Notes: a model not told the origin generated them from the sequence alone. 64,000 nucleotides of DNA from Tridacna crocea (GCA_943736015.1 OX031072.1:7653501-7717500), one strand, 5' to 3'; shown: positions 46,028 to 58,605, counted from the stretch's first letter. Numbers and translations are program-made.

Positions 46028-47710
46028 AAGAAGGGGGATTTTTTGGGTCTTGAAGAAAAAAACATATTTATTGCTAAGTCAATGCCATTTTGACCAGAAA
46101 ACTGGGGCCTGAATCTGTATTTTCAACAACATTTTTTATTTTACTCTGCTCTTAGTAGTTTTTTCTGAACATGGAAGTAATGTAACTTTTAAATGGCTAA
46201 ACCAAATGGTTCAGCCAATTTTAAGTTGTGTTAATTTCTAAGGCTAGAAATGGACTTGGTATGAAATTAAGAATGGTTGGGTGCATATGGACCTTGACCT
46301 TCAGAAAGGCTGCTGAATTCCATCAAATAATGGAACTGTCTCGTGTTCAAACAATGGGATGATGAACCCACATTGAGAGTATGGACAGAAAGAAGATTAT
46401 TGAAGTATTTTTCAAATGTAAAACTAAATTTTTTTTAATGTTTTTAGCAGACTGTGCTATGTAAATAGTTTCTCTGAAAAGTGATCACAATGTGTGTTGA
46501 AAGAATATTGTTGTTGAAAGGGTATTGCTTCCCCAAATCCTTTGTTAGTGTTAACTGTTTACGAGGCAACAAAATTTTGGATTGTTCCAAAGCTTGAAGT
46601 GCTTGCCTTTTTTCAAAAAACATTTTAAGAAATTTTCTACCACAGGTCATAAAAACTAAAGATTGTGTGATAAATAGTGAGCTCCCAGTACACATGCAGC
46701 AGACACATTTGAAAGCACAATGGTACTTTCAAATATTTCTGCTACAGGTGGATTGTGAGTTAACAATTTATCACACAATCCTGAGGTTTTAATGATCCTG
46801 TGAAAGAAAAGTGACATGATAGAAAAAGCCCTTTAAAAACATTATGAGAGAAGGAGAAAATGCTGTTACCTAGCAGTTACCCCTTTTCACACCAAGTTTT
46901 GTAGCTTCTCATAGACAACTTCTTCCATTTGTGGAATGCTGCAAATGGGTCAGAATTGAAATAGTCTAAAAATTTGTTGTTTGGAAAAAAGATTTTGTAC
47001 TATAATACATAAGAAAACATACAGGCGAAGAAGAAATTTGCTTGTGTTTGAACGACTCTCTTCAGTAGACATCCTTTTAGAAGTGCTTTGCTACATTATA
47101 AAAAAGTGGTATGCTGGCTGCACAGTAAATATGAGGAGAGGAATGCTGGTAGGAATGATTTCAGTATGAGATATCTTTGAGTAGGCTGTTATTGCCCATT
47201 TCATTTAATTTGATCCTGACCTTGGCTTGATTGGCATAAATGGCATGAAATATTTCTGAGATCATTCGGGACATATGCTGAGTGATGCCAAGGGTGAAAA
47301 TAGATTATTTGTTTATGTAAATGATTTTGATCAGCGTCGGGTTAAATGAAGTAGATAATACATGGAGATAATGCTCTGTATAATTTATTGTATCATTTGT
47401 ATTGCCATTTTGTTAAACCTTTTCCCTGATCTCTTCAATGTGAATCACTCTATCATGGCATCTGTTGAATCTTGATTAACTGTTTTCCACACAACAATAT
47501 TTTAGACTGGTCAGAATGCAAAGGATTCGCAGATGGCAAATTAAACTTGCCGGAAATTTTTGGATATGTTTCTGGAAGGCTTTCCTACAATTTTCCTGTA
47601 AGCCTTCTTCCTAGGTGTCTTTTAACCACGAGAGTTTCTGGTAAAATTTTTGACTTCAAATTACAGAATACAAAAAATAGACAGAAAGTTTCATTTTAGG
47701 TAGATAACGA
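46028..47710. other. Intergenic stretch with old fragments
   Basis: Old hairpin-element pieces near 46750-46990 and 47478-47650. No gene recognised. Confidence 0.45.
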
Positions 47711-47934
47711 TTAACCTTTACCACAAAATTTCAAGTTATAATAGATCATCAAGGTAAAGGACTTGAAAATGATGTGGGTAAAGGAGAAAATACTGGTAAC
47801 CAGCATTTTTTCCTTTTCCCATAATATGTTCTACCCTTACAAAGACAAACTTCATAATCGGTGTAATATTTGCAATATGCAAATGTATTCGATTTTGACC
47901 AATCTAAAATTACTCTTGTTAGGCAAAGAGTTAA
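47711..47934 (+). mobile_element. Subfamily A copy
   Basis: TTAACCTTTACCACAAAATTTC to GGCAAAGAGTTAA. Confidence 0.78.
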
Positions 47935-48520
47935 GACCTAAATGATCTATGAGATGAGTTTTAGACAATTTTAGTAAATGTTCATGTGAAGTAGGGCACT
48001 AGAAGTCCTTTTTTGATGAAAGTATTGGGGAAATGGTTTAATGAAGTTTACCATGCCTTAAACAACAATGTGTTCAGTATATTAGCCCTTCACTGTTTGT
48101 AAGTTAACTTCTTCAAAGAGGAGGATATGCAACTTTTTGCTTCAAGTTGATTGTTGCAGAAATGTAAGTAGACTAACAGACTGTGAAAGGCAGATGTTCT
48201 TATATCTGACAAAATGAAAAATGTGTTCAAGTAGAGTTAAGTTATATATGCAAACCATAGTTCGCTGCTTATGTATAGGAATCAAGTTATGTGTTCTGTT
48301 TTGCTCACTTTATATAATCTATATTAATGATGCCTTCATTCAACTTCTCGTAAACTTGAAAAAATGTTGCAAATGGAGAAAATGCTTGTGACAATGACAC
48401 AGTGGAGGCAAATTCAATGGCAAGGAAAATACCCATCTCTAATTGCTATGGAAATATATTGTGATGAAAAAATATTTAATCATAACCAGCAACTTCTCTA
48501 TTTCTCAATATTTTCAGAAG
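47935..48520. other. Intergenic stretch, little recognised
   Basis: One hairpin arm (GCAAATGGAGAAAATGCTTG) at about 48368 is the only family trace. Confidence 0.4.
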
Positions 48521-48742
48521 TTAACTCTTTCCCAAACAATCCCTGGTTTTTACGGGTCAGGAATAGAAGCCTTTTGAAAACATTGTGGGAAAAGGAGAAA
48601 ATGCTGGTAACCAGCATTTTCTCCTTTTTCCACAATGTTTTCTACCCTATCACATAGAAAAATAATCTTTTTAGCAACTGTTAATTTGTCATCTGCAAAA
48701 TGCTTTGAATTTGGTCTGGTCCAAAATTTGGGAAAGGGTTAA
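48521..48742 (+). mobile_element. Subfamily A hairpin element with B-like end
   Basis: TTAACTCTTTCCCAAACAATC to TTGGGAAAGGGTTAA; core near perfect. Confidence 0.87.
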
Positions 48743-48873
48743 ATACTTTATTGGAAGAGATATAATGTCTGTATGCAAGTCTCTGCACAAATGCTACACA
48801 AATGAGCCATGCTGTGGCAAAAGGGTGCTTTATGCATCTCTGTGGATGCATCATACCATGCCAGACATCATGT

Positions 48874-49128
48874 GCACACCCGGGTAGCTCAGTGGTGAGT
48901 GTATCAGACTCCTGACTTGGTGGTTGCGAGTTCGATACCCAGTTGAGGCAAACTTCATTTCTGGCGTATTTTCGCCTCTCACCTCTGCTGAACCATGTGG
49001 TGGCTTTGGAAAGAAAGTTGTGTTAGTACTGGTGTAAGAAAGCCAGGAAACACATGTGCATCACCGACAGCCATGATATGACCTTAGCTGTTAAAGTGGC
49101 GTTAAACCCCAATACAACCAACCAACCA
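48874..49128 (+). mobile_element. tRNA-derived SINE with target-site duplication
   Basis: Head GGGTAGCTCAGTGGTGAG (A-box) and GCGAGTTCGATACCC (B-box); a body with GTGGTGGCTTTGGAAAG; tail GGCGTTAAACCCCAATAC then repeated AACC. A 14-bp duplication GCCAGACATCATGT flanks it at 48860-48873 and 49129-49142. It resembles the bivalve RUDI/MetaSINE type from memory. Young insertion, no coding capacity. Confidence 0.88.
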
Positions 49129-49154
49129 GCCAGACATCATGTTATTATGAATAC

Positions 49155-49382
49155 TTAACTCTTTACCACACAATCCCAACTTTTAATGACCCTGAGGAAG
49201 AAGCCTTTGAAAACATTGAGGGAAAAGGAGAAAATGCTGGTAACCTGCATTTTCTCCTTTTCCCAGAATGTTTTCTACCCTTTACAAAACAAATTTCAAA
49301 TTTTCAGTCACTTTCATTTTGTCATCTGCAAATGCTTTCAATTTGGACAAGCCTAAAGTTTTGTTGTTTGGTAATGAGTTAA
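49155..49382 (+). mobile_element. Subfamily A hairpin element
   Basis: TTAACTCTTTACCACACAATC to GGTAATGAGTTAA; core GCTGGTAACCTGC. Confidence 0.88.
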
Positions 49383-49903
49383 AGACCCCTTTTCATAGAG
49401 CATGACTCAGTTATTCAATGAGTGTAGAAAAGTTTCAATTCCATACAAACTTGACATCACTTTCATTTCATAGACATTGATCATCATTTCATCTTCTCTT
49501 TTTACACGTTATGACTCCATCCATACTTCTATCTCGTTGCCCCTCTCCCACACGGTTGATGAAAAGGCCTTTTAAGAACATTGCAGGAAATGGAGAAATG
49601 CTGGTAATAAGTATTTTCACCACAATTTTTTGTAAAATTATAGTAACAAATTACATTATTTGAATCGTACCAAGTTTGTCATCTGCAAAAGCCTTCATTT
49701 ATGACTAGTTTAGTTTCTTTGTCCAATATGAAAGATAAATCATTTCATTATCATTGGCAACAGTAAACTGTAGTAGCAACCAGTATCTAGATTACAGTAT
49801 ACAGCGTGTGATGTCTAATTGGATCTACACTGTCCATTATTCGATTCTAAAGATGATGGAAAGAGAAATTGACATCTTGAGAATTCTGATAGACTTGCCT
49901 GAA

Positions 49904-50119
49904 TTAACAGTCCTGACTTTTAACGACCCTGAAAGAGAAGGCTTTTGAAAACCACGTTAGAAAAGGAGAAAATGCTGGTAACCAGCATTTTCTCCTTTTC
50001 CCACAATATTTTCTACCCTTTCCAAACAAATTTCAACTTTCCAGTCACATTTATTTTGTTATCTGCAAATGGTTTCAATTTTGACCAGTCTATAATTTTG
50101 TCTTTTGTTAAGGAGTTAA
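49904..50119 (+). mobile_element. Subfamily A hairpin element, left end clipped
   Basis: Lacks about 12 bp of the left terminus (TTAACAGTCCTGACTTTTAACG), right end TTAAGGAGTTAA. Confidence 0.8.
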
Positions 50120-50235
50120 AAGCGTTTGCAGACAAAAAATCAATACGATGGAAATTATAGGGTTGTTTCCAAAGGGTTGAAAGCATTGTGGCAAAAACTC
50201 CTTCTTTCCCTGGTTTTTGTAAGACTGAACACTTT

Positions 50236-50863
50236 TGAAACAAGTTGAAGCAAATATACTTGTTACATTGAAGATGAATTATATTTTTGTCACAGAAGTT
50301 ATTACAAAATTTGTACAGTTATCACAGTCTAAGAGATGCTGTTCCTTTTATTTTGTAGTTTAGAGTCTATTAAGTTAATAGATTGGTTATTATGTGAACT
50401 TTTTATTTATGGAAATTGAATATTTTATGTTGGTGTTGTTTTTGAGATAGAATTTTTTTTCAAATTAAAAATGAAAATTAATGAGTAATGAAGGATTTCT
50501 GTTGTTAACGATTCCAGATGTTTAGACAGTATTGGAAATGTTGAAAAAAGAACACTTTTGAAGGAAATTTACAATACATTTCTCAGTCATATATACGTTT
50601 TTCTTTATGAATTTACTTGGGAGAATGAATCACATTTAGAGAAAAAAGTATTTGAAATTGCGTCAGATTTTGGACAGAATAAATTCTATACGTTTGTCCC
50701 TAGGCATTGTTGTAAATACTGTAAAAAACGGGGTGATTTTATATAAAACTGTTGAAATGGGTGTATTTTTCTACTCTGCAATTGGTTTTTTTTTTTTCAT
50801 ATTTTATATTTCCTTTTCTATTTCCTTGGTGAAGTCGGACTCAAACCTCTGTATGGCACTTCA
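50236..50863. other. AT-rich intergenic stretch
   Basis: Nothing recognised beyond homopolymer runs. Confidence 0.4.
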
Positions 50864-51092
50864 TTCACTCTTTACCAAACATAAAAATTTAGACTGTTCC
50901 AAATTGCAAGCATTTGCAGACAGCAAAAATAATGTGACTCAAAAATTGAAATTTGTTTTGGGATGGGAAGAAAACATTGTTGGAAAAGGAGAAAATGCTG
51001 GTTACCAGCATTTTCTCCTTTTCCCACAATGTTTTCAAAATGCTTCCTATTCAGGCTCATGAAAACCAGAAATTGTTTGGTAAAAGGGTTAA
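50864..51092 (-). mobile_element. Subfamily A hairpin element, full length
   Basis: CACTCTTTACCAAAC to GGTAAAAGGGTTAA; core perfect except near the outer edge. Confidence 0.87.
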
Positions 51093-51327
51093 AAGGGAAA
51101 CTATACATTCTCATTTTGTTGCCCTTTAACCTCATACTGATCAATAAAGGTTTATTCTTGTAATTGCATGGTAAGCAAGGAATGTTAAAATACTCTTGAC
51201 TTTGTAAAATTGGAAAATCACTGCCACACCTGACAGAGCGGTTCCTTTTTGTCACCTGGAGGGACGGTACCGGTTCTCTCGTCATAATTGCAAAGTTGAA
51301 CGGCTGATGTAATTTTTTAATTATGTT

Positions 51328-51583
51328 TTAACTCTGTACCACACAATTCTGACTTTGAATGACCCTGAGAAGGAAAGCTTTTGAAAAAAATTCTGGGAAA
51401 AGGAGAAAATGCTGGTACCAAGCATTTTCTCCTTTTTCCACAATGTTTTCTACCCAAAACCTAATTTCATTTTTTCAGTCACATTATTTTGTCTTCTGCC
51501 ATTGCTTTCAATTTGGACAAGTCCAAAATTTTGATGTCTTCCTCAAGGTTATTGAATTTAAGGTTTTTTGGTGAAGGAATTAA
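51328..51583 (+). mobile_element. Subfamily A hairpin element
   Basis: TTAACTCTGTACCACACAATTC; right part extended by a short unrelated piece before GAATTAA. Confidence 0.8.
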
Positions 51584-51805
51584 CTCTTTACCGAACAACA
51601 AAATTTTTAACTGATCCAATATGAAAGCATTTGTAGACGACAAATAAAATGTGGCTAAAAAATAATATTTCTTGAAAAGTTAAAAAAACATTGTTGGAAA
51701 AGGTGAAAGTGCTGTTTACCAGCATTTTCTCCTTTTCCATAAATATTTCCAAAATTCCTGTTTCCAAGGGTCGTCAAAATGTGGGGTTGTGTGGTAAACA
51801 GTTAA
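51580..51805 (-). mobile_element. Subfamily A copy chained to the previous one
   Basis: Shared TTAA at 51580; opposite orientation to its neighbour; ends GTGTGGTAAACAGTTAA. Confidence 0.82.
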
Positions 51806-52420
51806 CTGTTTATCTTTGTGGCATTAAAAATGCTTTAATCATATATCAGCAAAAGAATCAACAACTGGGTCTTTTTTTCTTTTAACCAGAATGATTTTCA
51901 TTAATTACTATAGACAGTAAGAGATCTGCCTGCTATCATTATCACATAATCCATAGTTTTCATGATCCTGAAAAGGGAGCCGTATGATAACATTTTGGGA
52001 AAAGGAGAAAATTGATGGTAGTCCGCATTTAATCCTGTTTCCTTGCAATGTTTTTCTGTCCCTTTCGAACACGATTTGTCATTTGGACAGCATTTAGTTT
52101 GTGGTCTGCAAAGGCCATCAGGTTTTGCACATAAAAATGGTAATCTTCCGTCAAAGGTTTCATTCAACAAGTGCTGATAAGATAAAACTGTTCCATTATG
52201 GGCTTTAGTTTGTCATCAAAAATCAAAAAGTTATTTTCACTGGAATCAAAGTGGTGCTTTAAACATTTGTCACATTTTCTTTTGTTACTGGAATGAATCT
52301 GCATGATTATTAACACTCCCCACCCCTCCGCACAGAGAGCGATTAATTTCAGAATCGGCCTTTCCCTCTGTGTGTATGTCTGTCGAACTCAAACATTCTT
52401 GTGTAGAGCACTTGCTGTGT

Positions 52421-52638
52421 TTAACTCATTACCAAACAACAATATTTTAGGCTTGTCCAAATTGAAAGCACAAAAAAAAAGTGACTTAAAATTTGAAATT
52501 TGTTTTGTGAAGAGTAGAAAACATGGTGAGAAATGGGGAAATTGTTGGTTACCAGCATTTTCTCCTTTTCCCACAATGTTTTCTAAAGGCTTATTTTTCA
52601 AGGTCGTCAAAATTAGAGATTGTATGGTAATGGGATAA
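52421..52638 (-). mobile_element. Subfamily A copy
   Basis: TTAACTCATTACCAAACAAC; lost the TTTGCAGACGAC module; ends GGTAATGGGATAA. Confidence 0.82.
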
Positions 52639-52769
52639 AATCCATCTGCCCTATAAAGGCACAGTGAGAGGGCGAAATTGTTAAATCATCTCTTTAGTTA
52701 GATTTGCTGTAAAGGAGGTTCAGTCATTGCTTTGAAAGGGTAACTGCCCAGAAATTTGTATCCATGTTC

Positions 52770-53206
52770 CACACTGCCTTAAGCACCTTGAAGAAGACAG
52801 TCTGTGACAGCAATTTGGAAAGAGAGAATGTTGGTATCCAGCATTTTCTCATTTTTCCCCATAAACATTTTCTACCCTTTCAAGGGCATGTACCAGTTGA
52901 GCCATATTGAAATAGTTTTAAATATATTCATTTTACATTGATTGTGAAAAAAGTTCTAACAACCTATACTATCTCTCATGCTTCTGCTTCATGGGATGTC
53001 ACCAGTACTCCTGCTAATTGTTTGGGCTAAGGAGCTAAGGAGCAATGGCATAATTAAACAACCACTCTCAGGTCTTAAACTCATGACCTTATGATTATAA
53101 GGCTGGCACTCTATGACTCGATCAGGGACAACGCATATTTAGTCATCTGCAAATGCTTTTGATTTGGACTAGTCTAAAATTTTATGATAAAGACTTAAAT
53201 CTTCAT
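52770..53206 (+). mobile_element. Hairpin-element copy split by a SINE
   Basis: Hairpin part 52770-52925 and right end 53138-53206 (GTCATCTGCAAATGC, ACTAGTCTAAAATTTT) lie either side of a reverse-strand SINE. Confidence 0.65.
52930..53137 (-). repeat. tRNA-derived SINE, reverse strand
   Basis: The reverse strand reads TGATCGAGTCATAGAGTGCC (A-box side) and GGTCATGAGTTTAAGACC (B-box side), then GGAGTACTGGTGACATCCC in the body. Confidence 0.65.
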
Positions 53207-53295
53207 CCATGCTACAAAAAAAGTGAATCAAATTAATGGAATCGAAGGTCTAATCACACTCATGCTGTTTCATCATTGTAACACATGCATCTGTG

Positions 53296-53524
53296 TTAAC
53301 TCTTTACCATGTGACAAAATTTTAGATTTATCCAAATTCATTGCATTTGCAGATGCCAAATCTTACTTTCTCAAATGCTAAAAGTTGCGTTAAAGTGAAT
53401 AGAAAATATTGTTGGAAAAGGAGAAATGCTGGTTTACAGCATTTTTTCCTTCTCCCTTAATGTTTTCAAAAGTTTTTTTTTTCCCTCAAGGTTGTTAAAA
53501 TTGGGATTGTGAGGCAAAGGGTTT
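53296..53524 (-). mobile_element. Subfamily A copy
   Basis: TTAACTCTTTACCATGTGAC to GAGGCAAAGGGTT; remnants of another copy at 53530-53730. Confidence 0.75.
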
Positions 53525-54152
53525 TCTCTGTGCTAAACAAATCCATTAAAGACCCGGACGACAAGAGTTTTAAACATGTTTGGAAAAAAAGAAAATGCTA
53601 CTAACCAGCATTTTCTTCTTTTCCCAGGTTTTTTACCTATTCAAAGATGGGCACCATTAAATTTTTCATCTGCAAATGCTTTTAATTTCTATAAATTTGT
53701 AAGTCTGTTGTTTGGATATAAGAGTTTTAACTTTATGTTGTGTTGAAAATAATATCTCAATAATAGTTTGTGTTCAGTTATCATTGTTGGAATGAAAACA
53801 AACCTTAGCTATGTTTCTCATTCCAATCACTGTTTTCCATTCCTATTTTCATTTATTTTGTGATGAATTTCAACATGTTTTCATATAACTCATTTAACAT
53901 TTTGTCATTTTACATTATCAGACTTTACCCAAATCAAACAAATCTTGTGTTACTGTTCCTTCAGTGGCAGACATTTTATCCCTCTAGAACTTAACAAATT
54001 TTTAGACTTGTCAAATTGAAAGTGTTTGAAGATGATAAATTCATTATGGCTCAAAGATGATTTTTGTCCTTGAAATTAAAGAGAACTTGGTGGGAAAAGA
54101 AGAAAATGTTGGTAGCCAGCATTTATTCCTCATCTCACAGTGTTTTCCAACA

Positions 54153-54383
54153 GTTAACCCTTTACCCGATAAGGCATTTCTATGGCATCCCTAATTGACT
54201 CTAAATAACAGCAAGGATGAAGCGGTTTCTTATGTGTAAATATCACCTATTGATACCATAGAAAACATTGTGACAAAAATAGAAATTGCTCGTCACGAGC
54301 AATTTCACGTTTTTGCCACAATGTTTTCCAAAAGCTCCTACAAGCAATGTGTAGAAATGAGTATCTATGGAGTAAAGGGTTAA
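54153..54383 (+). mobile_element. Subfamily C hairpin element
   Basis: TTAACCCTTTACCCGATAAGG to GGAGTAAAGGGTTAA; hairpin with GCTCGTCACGAGC, inserted next to a decayed A copy. Confidence 0.87.
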
Positions 54384-54745
54384 TAGATACATACAATAAT
54401 TTCAGCATGGTTTTGTTTTTCATCTGCAAATACTTTCAATATGGATGTTGTCATCTGGAAAAAGAGAGTAATACCTCAAAATTTTCAGTTACATTGTAGC
54501 AGGTAACCTAATGATAGAAGCAGACTTGTCCATAAAATGAAAGCATTGGCAGACAAAAAAGGCTGATATGATGTGATAAGCTATGAAAGTGAGAAAATAT
54601 GTGAAAGCGGATTGTGCTGCTTGCCAGCATTGTATTTTCTTCATTTTATTTTGAAGAGCCTTTTGTGGGAGAGAGAGTTAAAATGTGTTGTTTGGTAGAG
54701 TTACGTGGTACACTATGCTGCTGTCTTCTATTCACTCTGTAGCCT

Positions 54746-54970
54746 TTAACCCATTACCAAACAACCATATTTTAGACTGGTCCAAATTCAAAGCATTAGC
54801 AGACAACAAAATTAAAGTGACTGAAAATTTGAAATTTGTTTTCTGAAGGGTAACATTGTGGGAAAAGGAGAAAATGCTGATTACCAGCATTTTCTCCTTT
54901 TCCCACAATGTTTTCTAAACGCTTCTTTCCCAGGGTCGTCAAAAGTACGGATTGTGTGGTAATGGGTTAA
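54746..54970 (-). mobile_element. Subfamily A hairpin element
   Basis: TTAACCCATTACCAAACAACC to GTGTGGTAATGGGTTAA; core intact with GCTGATTACCAGC but lost a few bases at its outer edge. Confidence 0.88.
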
Positions 54971-55446
54971 CAGGCAGTGCAGAGTTTATAAAACCTTGAA
55001 AAAGAAAGCTTTTGATAACAATGTGGGAAAAGGAGAAAATTTTGATAAGCATCCTTTTCCCCAAAAAATGTTATCTGTTCAATAAAAGGAAAGTTTCAGC
55101 CTAGATTTGTTGTCTGAGTATGCTTTTTGATTTTGGACAACTCTACAGTTTTGTGTGATATACAGTTAATGATAAGAATTTTTAGTGACTGAACATGTAT
55201 TTGTGAACTGTTTAGGGAAAGTTTTATCCATCTCCAATCACCATCTTTTATTCATATCTTCTTTGTTAAGACTGTCATGATAATGAATAAAAATATGATT
55301 TTGTATTTTGAACAAAAAAGAATTGTGTCTGTTTTTATGGAAACACTGCCCTCTCCCCAATCAGTCAGGCAGCCAGGTCCTACTTGTATAGCAGTAAAAC
55401 CCTTAACCCAACAACAAAATTTTAGACTACTTCAAATTCAAAGCAT

Positions 55447-55570
55447 CTGTGGTGACCATGGTTGTGAGGTAGAGTGTTGGCCTTCTAACAAAAAGTTGCA
55501 GAGTTCAAGACAAAGGAGTGGATGTCAACTGGGGCATTTTTCATTGGCCAACATTGGTGCAAGTACTGAC
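55447..55570 (+). repeat. tRNA-like SINE fragment
   Basis: TGGTTGTGAGGTAGAGTG and GCAGAGTTCAAGAC correspond to A- and B-box regions; it lies between two hairpin-element pieces. Confidence 0.5.
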
Positions 55571-55785
55571 AACATAATTTTAGACTGGTCCAAAATTTAA
55601 AGCATTTGCAGCCGACAAAACAAAGGTGTCTGAAAAATTGAAATTTGTTGTGGAAAGCGTTGAAAAACATTGTGGGGAAAGGAGAAAATGCTGGTTGCCA
55701 CCATTTTCTCCTTTTCCCACAATTTTTTCAAAAGGTAGCTTTCACAGGGTTGTTAAAAGTCGGGATTGGTTGGTAAAGAGTTACA
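55566..55785 (-). mobile_element. Subfamily A copy
   Basis: GACTGGTCCAAAATTTAAAGC; hairpin with GCTGGTTGCCACC; end GGTAAAGAGTTAC. Confidence 0.75.
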
Positions 55786-55811
55786 TAGTGAAATGGAGCC
55801 AAATGTTTGTC

Positions 55812-55990
55812 TTAATCTTTTACCACACAATCTGGAATTTTAATGACCCAGAAGAAGAAAGCTTTTGAAAACATTGCAAGAAAAAAGAAATGCTGGAAAC
55901 TATCATTTTCTTCTTTTCCCACACTGTTTTCTAATATTCCCAAAACAAATTTTGATTCTAGAATTAACGCGGTAGACCCTGAATAGAAAA
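55812..55990 (+). mobile_element. Subfamily A copy, right-truncated
   Basis: CTTTTACCACACAATCTGG, CCAGAAGAAGAAAGC; hairpin arms shortened. Confidence 0.65.
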
Positions 55991-56439
55991 CAGCTATTTC
56001 CACAATAATATTATCCTACAAAATTTGCTATGATTATAAAGAGTGTTATTGCACTGCTTTAACCAAGCCACTTTTTCCCTTTTTAGCTCACCTGAGCACG
56101 AAGTGCTCATGGTGAGCTTTTGTGATCGCCCAATATCCGCCGTCCGTCGTCCACAATTTCTTTAAACATCTTCTACTCCTAAACCACTGGGCTGATCTTG
56201 ATGAAACTTGGCAGGGATGTTCTTTAGGTGAAGCTCTACCAAAGTTGTTCAAGAAATTGAATTCCAGCCATAACTCTGGTTGCCATGGCAACTAAAAGGA
56301 AAACAAGAGGGCCAAGATGGCCCTGGAACGCTCACCTGAGTTTTGAGATGACCATACCCTATTTTTTTTTTTTTTTTGAGGTATTGAAACATTGGAACCA
56401 AATTTATAATTTTGCTAAGCAATTTTCAAAAGGTCACAT

Positions 56440-57440
56440 GTAAAATTCATTTCCAAATCTGACCATCAGTTTCAAAAAGAAGAATTTTTAAGAATTCTTC
56501 ATTTCTGTATAAGAGCAAGTATCCCCCATCCACAAGAGCCATGTTTCTTGATGGATCAAAATTTACGAACAAGTTTTGAAAAGGGTCACCCAAGGAACAT
56601 TTCGGAAAATTTCTTTTAAAATCTGACCAGGGTTTCAGAGAAAGAGAATTTTCAGGAATATCATCATGTCCATATAGTGCAAGTAGCTCCCATTCACAAG
56701 AGCAAGGATCACCCAAGGAACATCTCTGTCAAATTATTTTAAAATCTGACTAGGGGTTTCAGAGAAAAAGAATTTTCAAGAATTTCTTCATTTCCATATA
56801 GTGCAAGTAGCCCCCATTCACCAGAGCCATGTTTCTTCATGGATCAAAATTTTGTGAACAGTTTTTGAAAAGGGTCACCCAAGGATCATCACTGTGAAAT
56901 CATTTTAAAATCTGTCCAGCCATTTCAGAGAAGAAGAATTTTTAAAAATTTCTTCATTTCCCTAGAGTGCAAGTAGCCCCCATTCACCAGAGCCATGTTT
57001 CTTGACGGATTAAAATTTTGTGAACACTTTTTGAAAAGGGTCACCCAAGGAATATCCCAGAGAAATTATTTCAAAATCTGACCAGTGGTTTCAGAGAAGA
57101 AAAATTTTTAAGAATTTCCTCATTTCCCAATAGTGCAAGAAGCCCCCATTCACCAGAGCCATGTTTCTTGACGGATCAAAATTTCGCGAACAATTTTTGA
57201 AAAGGGTCACCCAAGGAACATCTCTGTGAAATTATTTCAAAATCTGACCAGCGGTTTCGGAGAAGAAGATTTTTTAAGAATTCCTTCATTTCTGTATAGT
57301 GCAAGTAGCCCCCGTTCACCAGAGCCACATTTTTTGACGGATCAAAATTTCACGAACAGTTTTTGAAAAGGGTCACCCAAGGAACATATCTGTGAAATTA
57401 TTTCAAAATCCGATCAGGGGTTTCTTCAGAGAAGATTTTT
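56440..57440 (+). repeat. Tandem array, about 165-bp units
   Basis: About six units, each with AAAGGGTCACCCAAGGAAC, a TCAGAGAAGAAGAATTTTT segment and AAGTAGCCCCCATTCACC. Units differ by 10-20% by eye. Confidence 0.8.
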
Positions 57441-57689
57441 AAAGAATTTGCTAAAAAATTCCATTTCGTTGCCATGGCAACCAGAGTTTTTGACGGAATC
57501 AAATTCTGTGAACAATTTTTAAAGAGGACCTCCCAAGGAACATTCTTGCCAAGTTTGGTCCAAATTGGCCCAGCGGTTTAGGAGGAGTTGATGTTTAATG
57601 AATTGTTGACGACGCACGACGGACGACGGACAGCCAGTGACCCTAAAAGCTCCCCTTGAGCACGTTGTGCTCATGTGAGCTAAAAACAG

Positions 57690-58390
57690 CAAAATCTTTG
57701 AAAATCTTCTTCTCTGAAACTGGAAGGCGTAGAGCTTTGATATTTGGTATGTAGCATCTCCTTGTGGACCTCTACCAAGATTCTTCATATGATGCCCCTG
57801 GGGTCAAAACTGGCCCCGTCTCGGGGGTCACAAGCTTGAAACAAAGAAGGAAAACTTTAAAATTCTTCTTCTCTAAAACTAGAAGGTGCAGAGCTTTCAT
57901 ATTTAGTAGGTAGCATCTCCTAGTGGACCTCTACCAAGATTGTTCATATGATGCCCCTGGGGTCAAAACTGGCCCCGTCCCGGGGGTCACAAGTTTGAAA
58001 CAGCAACAAAGAAGGAAAACTTTAAAAATCTTCTTCTCTGAAACTAGAAGGTGCAGGGCTTTGATATATGGTATGTAGCATCTCCTAGTGGACCTCTACC
58101 AAGATTTTCATATGATGCTCCTGGGGTCCGAACTGGCCCGGCCCTGGGGTTACAAGTTTGAAACATTGGAACAAAGAAGGAAAACTTTAAAAATCTTCTC
58201 TGAAACAAGAAGGTGCAGAGCTTTGATATTTGGTATGTAGCATCTCCTAGTGGACCTCTACCAAGATTGTACATATGATGCCCCTAGGGTCAAAACTGGC
58301 CCGGCCCCGGGGTTCACAAGATTGAAACATAGGAACAAAGAAGGAAACTTTAAAAATCTTCTTCTCTGAAACTAGAAGATGCATTTTGTA
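57690..58390 (+). repeat. Tandem array, about 150-bp units
   Basis: Five units with GAAACTAGAAGGTGCAGAGC, GTAGCATCTCCTAGTGGACC and ATGATGCCCCTGGGGTC. Confidence 0.82.
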
Positions 58391-58605
58391 CAGTTACATA
58401 CCCTGTCAGAATTATTTGACCTTGAACTTTAAAGTTTGGTATTCATCTTCTTTGTAGACCTTTACTGCTTAGTACTCAGGTGAGCGATATAGGACCATCA
58501 TGGTCCTCTTGTTTTCTTTTCTAGAATTATCATTTATAAATCTAAAACCACTATAAATGCAAAGAAAGATAGTAACTAGAATAACTACCACTAAGGGTGA
58601 TAAAT

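Larger units (their letters stand above)
56083..58514. mobile_element. Compound mollusc repeat cluster, two overlapping TIR elements
   Basis: Element 1 begins TAGCTCACCTGAGCACG (56090) and its inverse GAGCACGTTGTGCTC ends near 57685. Element 2 begins AACAAGAGGGCCAAGATGGC (about 56303) and its inverse (CATCATGGTCCTCTTGTTTT) ends at 58514. The copies overlap, so one sits within the other or they recombined. Both end types are, from memory, common in mollusc genomes. Inside are two tandem arrays, listed separately. No coding capacity. Confidence 0.75.

Noticed and set aside
48874-48945. tRNA gene
   Set aside because: This is the head of a SINE: it continues into a SINE body and AACC tail and is flanked by a target duplication.
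56447-57788. Reverse-strand open frames of about 90 codons
   Set aside because: They fall within tandem arrays and repeat with the array period, so they are by-products of the repeats.
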